From Alkaliphilus sp. (GTDB lineage: Bacteria > Bacillota > Clostridia > Peptostreptococcales > Natronincolaceae), in the NCBI GenBank assembly GCA_023230535.1, contig JALNXC010000009.1:1-13215 (forward strand): 13,215 nucleotides of DNA, given 5' to 3'. Under the pieces are notes generated by a model. It had not been told where the DNA came from, made no database searches, and saw only the letters and a list, made by a program, of their open reading frames with translations. The translations under genes and the position numbers were made by a program. Positions within the stretch are counted from its first letter, which is position 1; the number at the start of each line of letters is the position of its first letter. Shown here piece by piece: positions 1-4,999 of the stretch.

Positions 1-56
1 CATGGCCCACCTTCAACCGAGTAACCGGGCTTAACGTCACCAGACAGGCAGTTATT

Positions 57-131
57 TGGTGGACGAGCGGGGAATCGAAGCCCGACAAAAAGCTTGCAAG
101 GCTTCCGTGCTCCCGTTATCACTACTCGCCC
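57..131 (-). tRNA. tRNA-Ala (anticodon TGC)
   Basis: On the minus strand the acceptor GGGCGAG pairs with CTCGTCC, followed by A73 and an encoded CCA (57-59). The anticodon stem GAAGC/GCTTT encloses loop CTTGCAA, giving anticodon TGC for GCA codons. Pair 3-70 is a G-U wobble, the classic alanyl-tRNA synthetase identity element, which supports the Ala assignment independently of the anticodon. The T-stem has one C-C mismatch at its inner end. It is the last complete tRNA of the array before the window edge. Confidence 0.93.
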
Positions 132-141
132 AAAATTTTTA

Positions 142-217
142 TGGTGGAGAGGGCCAGAGTCGAACTGGCAACGCGTAGGACTTCACTCTACCGCTCTACC
201 ATTGGAGCTACCTCTCC
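142..217 (-). tRNA. tRNA-Phe (anticodon GAA)
   Basis: Acceptor GGAGAGG/CCTCTCC, A73 and encoded CCA are present. The D-arm carries the GGTAGAGC block, the anticodon loop is GTGAAGT with anticodon GAA, and the T-arm is GCCAG-TTCGACT-CTGGC. The anticodon stem has one A-C mismatch next to the loop. It lies about 20 nt from the Asp gene upstream and 10 nt from the Ala gene downstream, so co-transcription and processing from one precursor are likely. Confidence 0.93.
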
Positions 218-232
218 TTTTCTCTATAAAAT

Positions 233-307
233 TGGCGACCCGTAGGGGATTCGAACCCCTAACTTTTGGTAGACAGCCAAAAATGATTACCCTTTCACCA
301 ACGGGCC
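233..307 (-). tRNA. tRNA-Asp (anticodon GTC)
   Basis: Acceptor GGCCCGT/ACGGGTC (one G-U pair), discriminator G73 and encoded CCA (233-235) are present. The anticodon arm is TTTGG-CTGTCTA-CCAAA, anticodon GTC for GAC/GAU. G73 is the expected discriminator for aspartyl-tRNA synthetase. The T-arm AGGGG-TTCGAAT-CCCCT is perfect. Confidence 0.92.
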
Positions 308-403
308 AAAATTGGGTGAAATCTTCTTACTCATCAAGACATCGCCCGGGTTTCTTGACTTTCAAGGTTATTTCAATTTCGAGCCTTTATAAATTAATTC
401 TTA

Positions 404-480
404 TGGAGCCGTGGCAGGGAATCGAACCCGCCTGCGACTGGTTTAGAAGACCTGTGCCCAAATCCATTGGCAGGGGCAAA
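404..480 (-). pseudogene. degraded tRNA-Arg(TCT)-like gene
   Basis: The 3' half is tRNA-like: anticodon loop CTTCTAA (anticodon TCT), a T-loop TTCGATT, then CCACGGC, T73 and CCA. The D-arm can form TGCC/GGCA around AATGGAT, a block also found in known phage Arg(TCT) tRNAs. However, the sequence where the 5' acceptor strand should lie cannot pair with CCACGGC, and the T-stem has two mismatches. The 3' acceptor strand and CCA are identical to those of the Thr tRNA at 733-807, so recombination or decay after duplication is plausible. The block CCCTGCCA occurs both in the 3' acceptor region and near the expected 5' end. It starts 4 nt after the stop of the gene at 485-712, so it may also serve as a 3' end structure for that mRNA. 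Function as a tRNA is doubtful. Confidence 0.6.
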
Positions 481-484
481 ACTT

Positions 485-712
485 TTAATCTTCAAATTTT
501 ATTGGATGAATCAAATAATCAACCCATCCCAAATCACCTGAATACCATTCACCATGATTCTTTACCCATTTAATTTTATTTCCATATTCTTTTTCAGCAA
601 ATTTTTTAGCGGATTCAAGCGATTCAAAATTCTTTACCCATCTCAAAGTTGATCCAGCTGAATGCATTGGACCACCAACATTTGTTAAATCTTCTGAAAA
701 CATTGTATACAT
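485..712 (-). CDS. small phage hypothetical protein, 75 aa
   Basis: No function is assigned. The central part, 'SLESAKKFAEKEYGNKIKW' followed by a Gly-Trp-rich 'GDLGWVDY' segment, has the look of a short single-domain orphan family often found in tailed phages, with an amphipathic helix and then a beta-rich tail. An upstream in-frame ATG at 719-721 directly abuts the GAAAGG ribosome site at 722-727, too close for initiation. The ATG at 710-712 gives a 9-nt spacing, matching the 8-9 nt seen in neighbouring genes, so it is preferred. The gene sits between tRNA-Thr upstream and the Arg-like tRNA 4 nt downstream, so it is translated from a transcript that also yields tRNAs. Confidence 0.78.
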   Translation of the reverse strand: MYTMFSEDLTNVGGPMHSAGSTLRWVKNFESLESAKKFAEKEYGNKIKWVKNHGEWYSGDLGWVDYLIHPIKFED

Positions 713-732
713 ACAAACCATCCTTTCATAGA

Positions 733-807
733 TGGAGCCGTGGCGGGGAATCGAACCCCGGTTACTTCCTTACCAAAGAAGTGTTTTACCATTAATACTA
801 CCACGAC
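733..807 (-). tRNA. tRNA-Thr (anticodon GGT)
   Basis: Acceptor GTCGTGG/CCACGGC with one G-U pair, then T73 and encoded CCA (733-735). The anticodon arm CTTCT-TTGGTAA-GGAAG gives anticodon GGT for ACC/ACU. The T-arm CGGGG-TTCGATT-CCCCG is perfect. The discriminator T is unusual for bacterial Thr tRNAs, where A is most common. The tRNA begins 3 nt after the stop of the upstream gene at 811. Confidence 0.9.
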
Positions 808-810
808 ATT

Positions 811-1128
811 TTATTTAAAATACCTTACTGTTCCTTGAGTAGTAAGCGCTTCATTCCCTTTATTTCTATAAATATTACCTCTTTTATGTTTTGCTGGTGT
901 CTTCCAAGATGCTGGTTTAAAAATATCACCTGTTGATATTTCAACAAAAGAATGAACGCTTTTGTGCACACCTTGAATATAAATAACTTTCTTGTATTTA
1001 ATACCTCGTGGCTCAACCATAATCTTTGCTAAATCAAGAGAAGGGAGTCTTTTCCTAAGGTCATTGTTAACTAATGATTGAACATTATCAACATATTCAT
1101 CAAGTGCTTTTAAAAATTCAGTAGTCAT
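811..1128 (-). CDS. hypothetical protein, 105 aa
   Basis: Not recognised. The first 35 residues form a helical, acidic then basic segment, followed by a predicted beta-rich middle around 'YKKVIYIQGVHKSVHSFVEI' and a basic, Lys/Arg-rich tail. The start is supported by an AAAAGG ribosome site eight nucleotides upstream of the ATG. It is read in the tRNA array transcript, 28 nt after the membrane peptide gene at 1157-1291, and its stop lies 3 nt from the 5' end of tRNA-Thr, so tRNA processing by RNase P would define the mRNA 3' end. The basic character would suit nucleic acid contact, but that is only a guess. Confidence 0.8.
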   Translation of the reverse strand: MTTEFLKALDEYVDNVQSLVNNDLRKRLPSLDLAKIMVEPRGIKYKKVIYIQGVHKSVHSFVEISTGDIFKPASWKTPAKHKRGNIYRNKGNEALTTQGTVRYFK

Positions 1129-1156
1129 ATTATTTTCCTTTTACTTATTTTTAAAA

Positions 1157-1291
1157 TTACTCATTAATATCATCAGTATCGTTATATTTTTCATCCTTGT
1201 GAAGCTCAAAACACTTTCTTATAATAAGGATATCATAATATATACACCAAATAGGGATAGACAAAATAATAGCGCCTACTATAACATTCAT
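1157..1291 (-). CDS. single-span membrane peptide, 44 aa
   Basis: The ATG at 1289-1291 is preceded by GAAAGG with an 8-nt spacer. A longer frame reaching 1342 would run into the tRNA-Glu gene and lacks a ribosome site, so the short start is chosen. Residues 2-25 form one hydrophobic helix ('VIVGAIILSIPIWCIYYDIL'), followed by a charged tail rich in Lys, Asp and Glu. No signal-peptidase site is evident, so an inner-membrane anchor with a hydrophilic tail is expected. It lies between tRNA-Glu and the 105-aa gene. Two other tiny hydrophobic peptides occur in the window (2667-2744, 5751-5843), which suggests a class of small membrane proteins. The function is unknown. Confidence 0.72.
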   Translation of the reverse strand: MNVIVGAIILSIPIWCIYYDILIIRKCFELHKDEKYNDTDDINE

Positions 1292-1311
1292 TTCACACAC
1301 CTTTCTTTTTA

Positions 1312-1387
1312 TGGTGACTCCGGGGAGACTTGAACTCACCATCTCCAGGTTGAAAGCCTGATATCCTTGCCTTTAGACGACGGAGCC
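1312..1387 (-). tRNA. tRNA-Glu (anticodon TTC)
   Basis: Acceptor GGCTCCG/CGGAGTC with one G-U pair, A73 and encoded CCA. The D-arm TCGTCTAAAGG closely resembles bacterial Glu tRNAs. The anticodon arm TCAGG-CTTTCAA-CCTGG gives TTC for GAA. The T-loop reads TTCAAGT and the T-stem carries one T-C mismatch. Confidence 0.92.
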
Positions 1388-1399
1388 AATTACATTTAA

Positions 1400-1592
1400 T
1401 TTTTTTATGACAGTAGGACCGTTTTCATTCCTATCGGTTCAGGTGAAACATGTAGTTTACAGGCCGGCCACCTTTTAGCAGCTAAAATTATGATTACAAT
1501 CTACATAGCTAGTGTGGATTCTTGAAATCGCTTTCGGAGCAATCCGTTGGTCATAATTACCCATAACGAAGGATGTCGCCGTCATAAAAAAT
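1400..1592 (-). ncRNA. candidate folded RNA within the tRNA array (R1)
   Basis: This stretch between tRNA-Glu and the UAG tRNA has no gene. Its ends are complementary (ATTTTTTATGAC with GTCATAAAAAAT), forming a closing helix. Inside, on the minus strand, are CGGA-TTGC-TCCG, ACCG...CGGT, TTAGCTGCTAA, ATGTAG...CTACAT and AATTATGA...TCATAATT pairings, plus the palindrome GGCCGGCC. The density of nested complementarity suggests a structured RNA of about 190 nt. The minus strand is assumed because the flanking tRNAs are read that way. No known family is recognised, and a spacer that folds by chance is the alternative. Confidence 0.5.
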
Positions 1593-1594
1593 TG

Positions 1595-1671
1595 TGGTGT
1601 CCGTGGGAGGACTCGAACCTCCAACAAATAGCTTCTAAGGCTACCGACTCTACCAATTGGCCCACACGGAC
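1595..1671 (-). tRNA. tRNA with anticodon TAG (Leu codon CUA), lacking a long variable arm
   Basis: Acceptor GTCCGTG/CACGGAC is perfect, with A73 and encoded CCA. The anticodon arm GTAGC-CTTAGAA-GCTAT gives TAG, which reads the leucine codon CUA. The T-arm GGAGG-TTCGAGT-CCTCC is perfect. The variable region is only five nucleotides (TTGTT), whereas bacterial leucine tRNAs have a long variable arm. The fold is otherwise sound, so either leucylation occurs without that arm or the tRNA is charged with something else. Assignment by anticodon alone is therefore uncertain. Confidence 0.85.
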
Positions 1672-1681
1672 ATTAAATTTA

Positions 1682-1839
1682 TTGAAGGTATAACGAACTT
1701 TACTACGCAACTTTAGAATCTTTAACATAAAATCAATGTAGTGGCATATACTAATCTTATATTGTAAAGAAAATTAAAGTTGATAAAGTGCCACCTTTAT
1801 TCTCCAACGTATTTCGTCGTTAGAAACCACTACCTTCAA
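1682..1839 (-). ncRNA. candidate folded RNA related to the large central RNA (R2)
   Basis: The ends form a two-part helix, TTGAAGGTA/TACCTTCAA plus TAACGA/TCGTTA. Positions 1704-1811 resemble the opposite strand of 8449-8556, the outer end of the right-hand large element. The best-matching block reads GATAAAGTGCCACCTTTATT here and differs by one base there. A six-pair helix is GTGGCA/TGCCAC here and GTGACA/TGTCAC in the relative, a compensatory change that supports a conserved RNA fold. The minus strand is preferred because flanking tRNAs use it and hairpin loops are then purine-rich. It may be a free-standing 3' domain of the larger RNA. Confidence 0.6.
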
Positions 1840-1841
1840 GA

Positions 1842-1917
1842 TGGTGGGTCCTGGGGGATTCGAACCCCCACTTAACAGATTAAAAGTCTGTTGTGCTACC
1901 ATTGACACTAAAGACCC
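1842..1917 (-). tRNA. tRNA-Lys (anticodon TTT)
   Basis: Acceptor GGGTCTT/AGGACCC with one T-G pair, A73 and encoded CCA. The anticodon arm ACAGA-CTTTTAA-TCTGT matches the canonical Lys loop. The T-arm GGGGG-TTCGAAT-CCCCC is perfect. The 3' CCA lies 2 nt from the closing helix of R2, so the two would be adjacent in a common precursor. Confidence 0.95.
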
Positions 1918-1923
1918 AAATTA

Positions 1924-1999
1924 TGGTCGCGGGAGGGGGATTCGAACCCCCGCTAGAAGCTCCCAAGGCTCCCGTGCTACCGTTGAACACTACCCCACG
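1924..1999 (-). tRNA. tRNA-Pro (anticodon TGG)
   Basis: Acceptor CGTGGGG/TCCCGCG begins with the C1-G72 pair typical of bacterial proline tRNAs, followed by A73 and encoded CCA. The anticodon arm GGAGC-CTTGGGA-GCTTC gives TGG for CCA codons. The T-arm is perfect. It is 6 nt from tRNA-Lys and 7 nt from the CCA of tRNA-Met. Confidence 0.94.
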
Positions 2000-2006
2000 A
2001 TATAAG

Positions 2007-2080
2007 TGGTAGCGGCGCCGGGAATTGAACCCGATGGATCTGTAGGTTATGAGCCTCAGATGGAAACCATCCTCACCGCG
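2007..2080 (-). tRNA. tRNA-Met-type (anticodon CAT), mismatched first pair
   Basis: The anticodon loop CTCATAA gives CAT. The acceptor CGCGGTG/CGCCGCT has a C1-U72 mismatch, then A73 and encoded CCA. An unpaired 1-72 position is the hallmark of bacterial initiator tRNAs, but the three G-C pairs expected at the bottom of the initiator anticodon stem are absent. Here the stem pairs only three base pairs before mismatching, or continues as ATCTG/CAGAT with a bulged A. The D-arm GATGG-TTT-CCATC has an unusually small loop. It could be initiator-like, an elongator, or a lysidine-type Ile tRNA, and sequence alone does not decide. Confidence 0.82.
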
Positions 2081-2092
2081 TCAAAATCTTTA

Positions 2093-2168
2093 TGGAGAGT
2101 CGAGAGGGAATTGAACCCCCACCGTTAGACTGGCAATCTAACATGCTACCATTAAACACCACCGACTC
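2093..2168 (-). tRNA. tRNA-Gly (anticodon GCC)
   Basis: Acceptor GAGTCGG/TCGACTC with one G-U pair, T73 and encoded CCA. U73 is normal for bacterial glycine tRNAs. The anticodon arm TTAGA-TTGCCAG-TCTAA gives GCC for GGC/GGU. It is the first tRNA of the array in the direction of transcription. Confidence 0.94.
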
Positions 2169-2178
2169 ATTTATTCTA

Positions 2179-2285
2179 TTTTAGAATTTACATCTCCCTA
2201 TTTTACCCTTTAAGAGAGTACCAGGCGAGTGGTTTAACTATCTTAAAGTCGCCACCGATAAAATAGGGACATATAAATCCTAAAA
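2179..2285 (-). ncRNA. candidate folded RNA with pseudoknot at the head of the tRNA array (R3)
   Basis: The outer 25 or so nucleotides at each end pair almost completely, including TAAAATAGGG/CCCTATTTTA, ATTTA/TAAAT and TTTTAG/CTAAAA. Inside, on the minus strand, GGCGA pairs with TCGCC and CTTTAAGA pairs with TCTTAAAG in interleaved order, which is a pseudoknot. It lies between a terminator (2288-2323) and tRNA-Gly, so it would be the leader of the array transcript. A TTGTTT-N17-TATTTT promoter-like pair overlaps its upstream edge but is weak. No known family is recognised. Confidence 0.55.
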
Positions 2286-2287
2286 CA

Positions 2288-2323
2288 AAAAGGGGATTCA
2301 GTTTTATGGCTGAATCCCCTTTT
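2288..2323. terminator. bidirectional intrinsic terminator
   Basis: The perfect 10-bp stem GGGGATTCAG/CTGAATCCCC has an 8-nt loop and flanking A4/T4 runs that extend the helix. On the minus strand it is followed by TTTTTGTTTT, the better U-tract, so it probably ends transcripts from the genes at 2667-4753. On the plus strand the tract is TTTTCTT. Confidence 0.9.
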
Positions 2324-2605
2324 CTTAAGTACTATGATGGGTTATTCAGCCAATCATATCTCTTTCCCCTTATAGGTATTTAAGATATGATTCCATGTGT
2401 GTGGTTCAATATTAATAAACACTAAATTCTTTTTATTTACTCTTTTCATCGTTTCCATAATTAAAAACCAAAATTCAAAATTCAAATTTTTCTCTCACTA
2501 TTTTTATTTATTTTTTAAAAACAATCTTTTCTCACTCAATAAAAAAATTATAACAAATTTTTGGAAATTCGTAAACTAATTTTTTTTTATGAAAAGGAAA
2601 GAATT
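2324..2605. other. AT-rich gene-free stretch
   Basis: About 280 bases without a convincing gene. The only clear structure is an inverted repeat, AATCATATCT with AGATATGATT, near 2353-2393. The part from 2420 to 2600 is low-complexity A/T with long A and T runs. The short plus-strand frame inside it (from 2397) has no ribosome site and a composition expected of AT-rich spacer. It could hold the 3' end of transcripts running left. Confidence 0.6.
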
Positions 2606-2664
2606 GGTGGGTTACCCTAAGGTATTTTTCATAATTTTTATACCGCCGCCCACCTATCGGCCGG
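2606..2664 (-). ncRNA. 3'-UTR H-type pseudoknot, copy A (long third loop)
   Basis: On the minus strand, starting 2 nt after the stop of the 25-aa peptide gene, CCGgCCG (one bulged G) pairs with CGGCGG. Between them are ATA and GGTGGG, and GGTGGG pairs with CCCACC 31 nt downstream of the first stem. The layout matches the other copies (4953, 5891, 6224, 11428), including the TATA start of the third loop, but both stem sequences and the loop length differ. It is the most diverged of the five clear copies. Confidence 0.65.
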
Positions 2665-2666
2665 TT

Positions 2667-2744
2667 TTACACTAACACATTTAATATCATAAGAATTAAT
2701 AATACACTAATTATTACTGTCCAAATACAATCTTCAACATCCAT
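2667..2744 (-). CDS. tiny hydrophobic membrane peptide, 25 aa
   Basis: The frame begins at the ATG at 2742-2744, with a GAGG ribosome site eight nucleotides upstream inside the end of the preceding gene. After a short acidic start (MDVEDC), residues 7-25 are an almost unbroken hydrophobic helix (Trp, Thr, then Val/Ile/Leu/Met), enough to span a membrane. It starts 6 nt after the stop of the 92-aa gene at 2750, so translational coupling is likely, and it is followed at once by a 3' pseudoknot. The acidic start plus terminal helix resembles the 30-aa peptide at 5751-5843. Its small size keeps confidence moderate. Confidence 0.55.
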   Translation of the reverse strand: MDVEDCIWTVIISVLLILMILNVLV

Positions 2745-2749
2745 TATTA

Positions 2750-3028
2750 TTACCTCGGCTCAGGTCCAAGTTTAAATCGGAAATACGGGTATTTATTAGT
2801 TTCCTCGAATTTCATGTTCAAGTTTAACATTATCTGACCGAGGGAAGCCATTGAACCCGGATGTTCGATTGCATTTTCCAACAAGGAAACTCGCATCGGA
2901 GAAAGTTTCACCTGGCCGGGGCATCCCACAAAAGTTACACTTTTCTTGCCACGGTAGAAATCACCCTTACAATTCGATCTTTCACAAGCATTACAATCAT
3001 ACCCAGTACTTTCTCTATCAGCTTTCAT
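2750..3028 (-). CDS. hypothetical protein with Cys cluster, 92 aa
   Basis: No family is recognised. The N-terminal third contains four cysteines arranged as C-x2-C-x4-C...C (Cys12, Cys15, Cys20, Cys36), which could bind zinc or an iron-sulfur cluster. The rest is predicted mixed helix and strand, ending in an aromatic-rich strand 'KYPYFRFKLGPEPR'. The start is well supported: GAAAGG is followed by eight nucleotides and ATG, the standard arrangement in this window. It is 66 nt downstream of the 173-aa gene and 5 nt upstream of the 25-aa membrane peptide. Confidence 0.8.
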   Translation of the reverse strand: MKADRESTGYDCNACERSNCKGDFYRGKKSVTFVGCPGQVKLSPMRVSLLENAIEHPGSMASLGQIMLNLNMKFEETNKYPYFRFKLGPEPR

Positions 3029-3094
3029 TTTATTTTCCTTTCTTGTTTTGTTATTTACAACAACAAATTTAATGCTAAAAGTAAATATCTTTTT

Positions 3095-3616
3095 TTACTT
3101 ACTCTTGATAAGAGATTTAATTTTCTTTTTCGGTCTCAACTTAATTTTTTCTGCCTGTTTCTTAGTCTTTATTGAAACAATATCATCAAAAGACTCATTC
3201 GCGGTTGAATCTTCGTCCATGTCTTCATTTTCATCGTTAAATGTTTCAACAAGAATATCATTAACAACCGGAATTAAATCATATCGTAAATAACCATCAT
3301 CATCCAAATTTTCCTGTATAGCCTTTTTAATAACATTTAAAGATATAGAAGAAATCACACCCTTAGGAAAACCACCAGAATCGGATCTTTTAAAATCCAA
3401 AAGTCTTACAGTAAAATTATTATCTTCACTAATTGTTACAATTCTTTTCTTTTTCGCCTTTGCTCCAGAAGTGTTTACAGAGGTTGTTTTTACGGACGAG
3501 ATCACCATAAATTTATAGCCTTTTATGGGATCGGCCGTAGTGGATGAGAATATCATTTTTGTATTCTCATCCACCTCAATATATGGAGTACCTTTGCTAG
3601 AAAGCAAAATTTGCAT
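3095..3616 (-). CDS. hypothetical protein with basic tail, 173 aa
   Basis: Not recognised. Residues 1-45 look beta-rich, residues 48-60 are a Lys-rich linker, residues 62-125 are mixed, residues 126-140 are a very acidic segment, and the last 30 residues are strongly basic ('KKQAEKIKLRPKKKIKSLIK'). Alternating acidic and basic patches are common in nucleic-acid-binding or virion-interior proteins, but no specific motif is present. A strong GGAGG site sits 4-5 nt before the ATG, and the ATG overlaps the stop of the upstream gene (TAATG), so translation is coupled to the Cys-containing protein at 3616-3936. Confidence 0.8.
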   Translation of the reverse strand: MQILLSSKGTPYIEVDENTKMIFSSTTADPIKGYKFMVISSVKTTSVNTSGAKAKKKRIVTISEDNNFTVRLLDFKRSDSGGFPKGVISSISLNVIKKAIQENLDDDGYLRYDLIPVVNDILVETFNDENEDMDEDSTANESFDDIVSIKTKKQAEKIKLRPKKKIKSLIKSK

Positions 3617-3936
3617 TATTCCTCCAATTCCTCATCCATATCATTCTCACATTCAATACACCAACGACACAAAAATTCACCATCTTCATCATCACCCAAT
3701 TCAGACGATTCATACCACCAACCACATCCATCACAAAGAAAAATTTCTTCTTCAATTCTTGATAAATCCTCTAGATTTAAATCCTCTGATGATAAACCAT
3801 AATCATCAAGGACATCATCCAAGGTTAAACAAGTGCCTTGCAAATTTTCTATAATATCTTGTAATTGATCCTTGCTTAAAGACATTCTTAAATCACCATA
3901 TTCCTTTATCCTATCAAAATCAGGATAAACTGTCAA
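3616..3936 (-). CDS. acidic zinc-ribbon-like protein, 106 aa, probable TTG start
   Basis: The C-terminal third has a C-x2-C ... C-x2-C-x2-C arrangement ('CDGCGWWYES' then 'CRWCIEC'), typical of a small zinc ribbon, framed by very acidic stretches and ending in DMDEELEE. The N-terminal 60 residues are helical and acidic. The first in-frame codon of the annotated length is TTG at 3934-3936, overlapping the upstream gene by 17 nt. The next ATG, at codon 18, has no clear ribosome site, so the TTG start with coupling from upstream is preferred but not certain. The strong net negative charge argues against DNA binding and fits a protein-protein adaptor. Confidence 0.78.
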   Translation of the reverse strand: MTVYPDFDRIKEYGDLRMSLSKDQLQDIIENLQGTCLTLDDVLDDYGLSSEDLNLEDLSRIEEEIFLCDGCGWWYESSELGDDEDGEFLCRWCIECENDMDEELEE

Positions 3937-4180
3937 TTAATTTATTTCTCAAAGAGGCCCATAATTCCAGACCAAAATCTGTAAGATCATCGGTATTAAC
4001 ACGTTCGGTTATTTTCAGTACATACTCAATGGATAAATTATGGCAATTCATTTCAGTAATGACTGGATGATTACCATTACCGAAGTTATTAACACATACA
4101 ATTAGAAGTGTTTTTTCATCCTCGGTTAACTTGGTTGGATTCAACCTTTTAATTGTAGTATTAAACATATTTTTTCTCAT
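3920..4180 (-). CDS. hypothetical protein, 86 aa
   Basis: Not recognised. It is mostly helical by eye, with 'TEDEKTLLIVCVNNFGNGN' as its most distinctive segment and an amphipathic C-terminal helix. Two candidate starts exist, at 4180 and at the fifth codon (4168). Neither has the strong AAAGG site of its neighbours, since upstream is only an A-rich stretch with AAAGAAATGAG. Its stop lies inside the next gene, indicating a compact operon with 3616-3936 and 3095-3616. Confidence 0.72.
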   Translation of the reverse strand: MRKNMFNTTIKRLNPTKLTEDEKTLLIVCVNNFGNGNHPVITEMNCHNLSIEYVLKITERVNTDDLTDFGLELWASLRNKLIDSLS

Positions 4181-4249
4181 TTCTTTTTTAAATTCATTGT
4201 TTGAGCAAAATCAATCAATTTGGAAAAACGGGTGAAAATGTTCAATACT

Positions 4250-4753
4250 TCACTTTATATCCCTCACTTTAGAAATTGAATTAATGGCACATCTACCACC
4301 ATCAAATATGGCCATTTTAGCAGTTGTGTTTAAAAGTGTAAACCACTGTTTTTTTGTTTTCACAAAAATTTTTAAATTTTTACCCCTATAATTTGTGTTT
4401 GGATTAAGTAAAGCATCCGGTCGAATGGTTATAGGTCCCCTTGAAATTTTTGATTTTTTTACACAAACCGGCTTTTCCATACAAACCATTTCTTCTTGAA
4501 TTATCTCCAAATCCTCAGGAGTCACAATTCCCATAAATTTGATATTTTCATTATAATCCAATTTACCCCTAGTCAAAATCAAGAAAGACTTTGATTTTTT
4601 TTCTTTAATATAAATTGTAAATGCTTTACCTTCATTTCTTTCCGGCAAAAGAAAAAAAGTATTAATTTTATATACTGTTCCTGCAAACAATGTGGATCGA
4701 GGTCCTAAATGACCATTATTATAAAATACTTTATGACCCACCTCGATTTTCAT
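4250..4753 (-). CDS. hypothetical protein, 167 aa
   Basis: No function can be assigned. The first 60 residues look like a small beta-barrel or SH3-like fold ('VGHKVFYNNGHLGPRSTLF'), with Gly and aromatic residues alternating with strands. A Lys-rich, Cys-containing linker follows at about 88-110 ('MVCMEKPVCVKKSK'), then a basic C-terminal half ending in 'KMAIFDGGRCAINSISKV'. The start has GAAAGG with eight nucleotides to ATG. Upstream lies the folded element at 4778-4883, whose base is about 10 nt from the ribosome site, so cis-regulation of this gene is conceivable. Confidence 0.8.
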   Translation of the reverse strand: MKIEVGHKVFYNNGHLGPRSTLFAGTVYKINTFFLLPERNEGKAFTIYIKEKKSKSFLILTRGKLDYNENIKFMGIVTPEDLEIIQEEMVCMEKPVCVKKSKISRGPITIRPDALLNPNTNYRGKNLKIFVKTKKQWFTLLNTTAKMAIFDGGRCAINSISKVRDIK

Positions 4754-4777
4754 TTCAAATTCCTTTCTTTATTGGGA

Positions 4778-4883
4778 AAATCTATCGTGTTACTTACTTA
4801 CTTCATAGGATTCATAGGCGTCCCGTCTTCCTATGGATTTCAGATATCGGTTTACTCTGAGTGACCTATTCCACGATAGATTT
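4778..4883 (-). ncRNA. candidate structured leader or small RNA (R4)
   Basis: A perfect 12-bp terminal helix (AAATCTATCGTG/CACGATAGATTT) closes the element. Inside on the minus strand, CATAGG can pair with either of two tandem CCTATGAA copies, an arrangement that would allow alternative folds. It ends immediately upstream of the ribosome site of the gene at 4250-4753, so it is either a 5'-UTR control element or an independent RNA. No known riboswitch consensus is recognised. Confidence 0.55.
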
Positions 4884-4952
4884 AAAATTATGACCAAATT
4901 TCATCCAACAACTTGTTAAATTAAACACTGGATTCGGTTATTAAATAATTAG

Positions 4953-4988
4953 CCCGGGATCATTTATATACCGATGCCGGGTCACCGG
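4953..4988 (-). ncRNA. 3'-UTR H-type pseudoknot, copy B
   Basis: On the minus strand, 11 nt after the stop of the gene at 5000-5194, CCGGTG pairs with CATCGG. One of these pairs is G-U, which would be a mismatch on the opposite strand, so it identifies the RNA strand. A single A is followed by CCCGG, which pairs with CCGGG after the 13-nt loop TATATAAATGATC. The second stem is unique to this copy, while the first stem and loop match the others. Confidence 0.75.
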
Positions 4989-4999
4989 TTATTAGTTAT

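Noticed and set aside
94..573. Plus-strand frame of 159 codons across the left tRNAs
   Set aside because: It runs antisense through tRNA-Phe, tRNA-Asp and the Arg-like tRNA and has no ribosome site.
2851..3293. Several plus-strand frames opposite the Cys-cluster and 173-aa genes
   Set aside because: They are shadows of better-supported minus-strand genes and lack ribosome sites.
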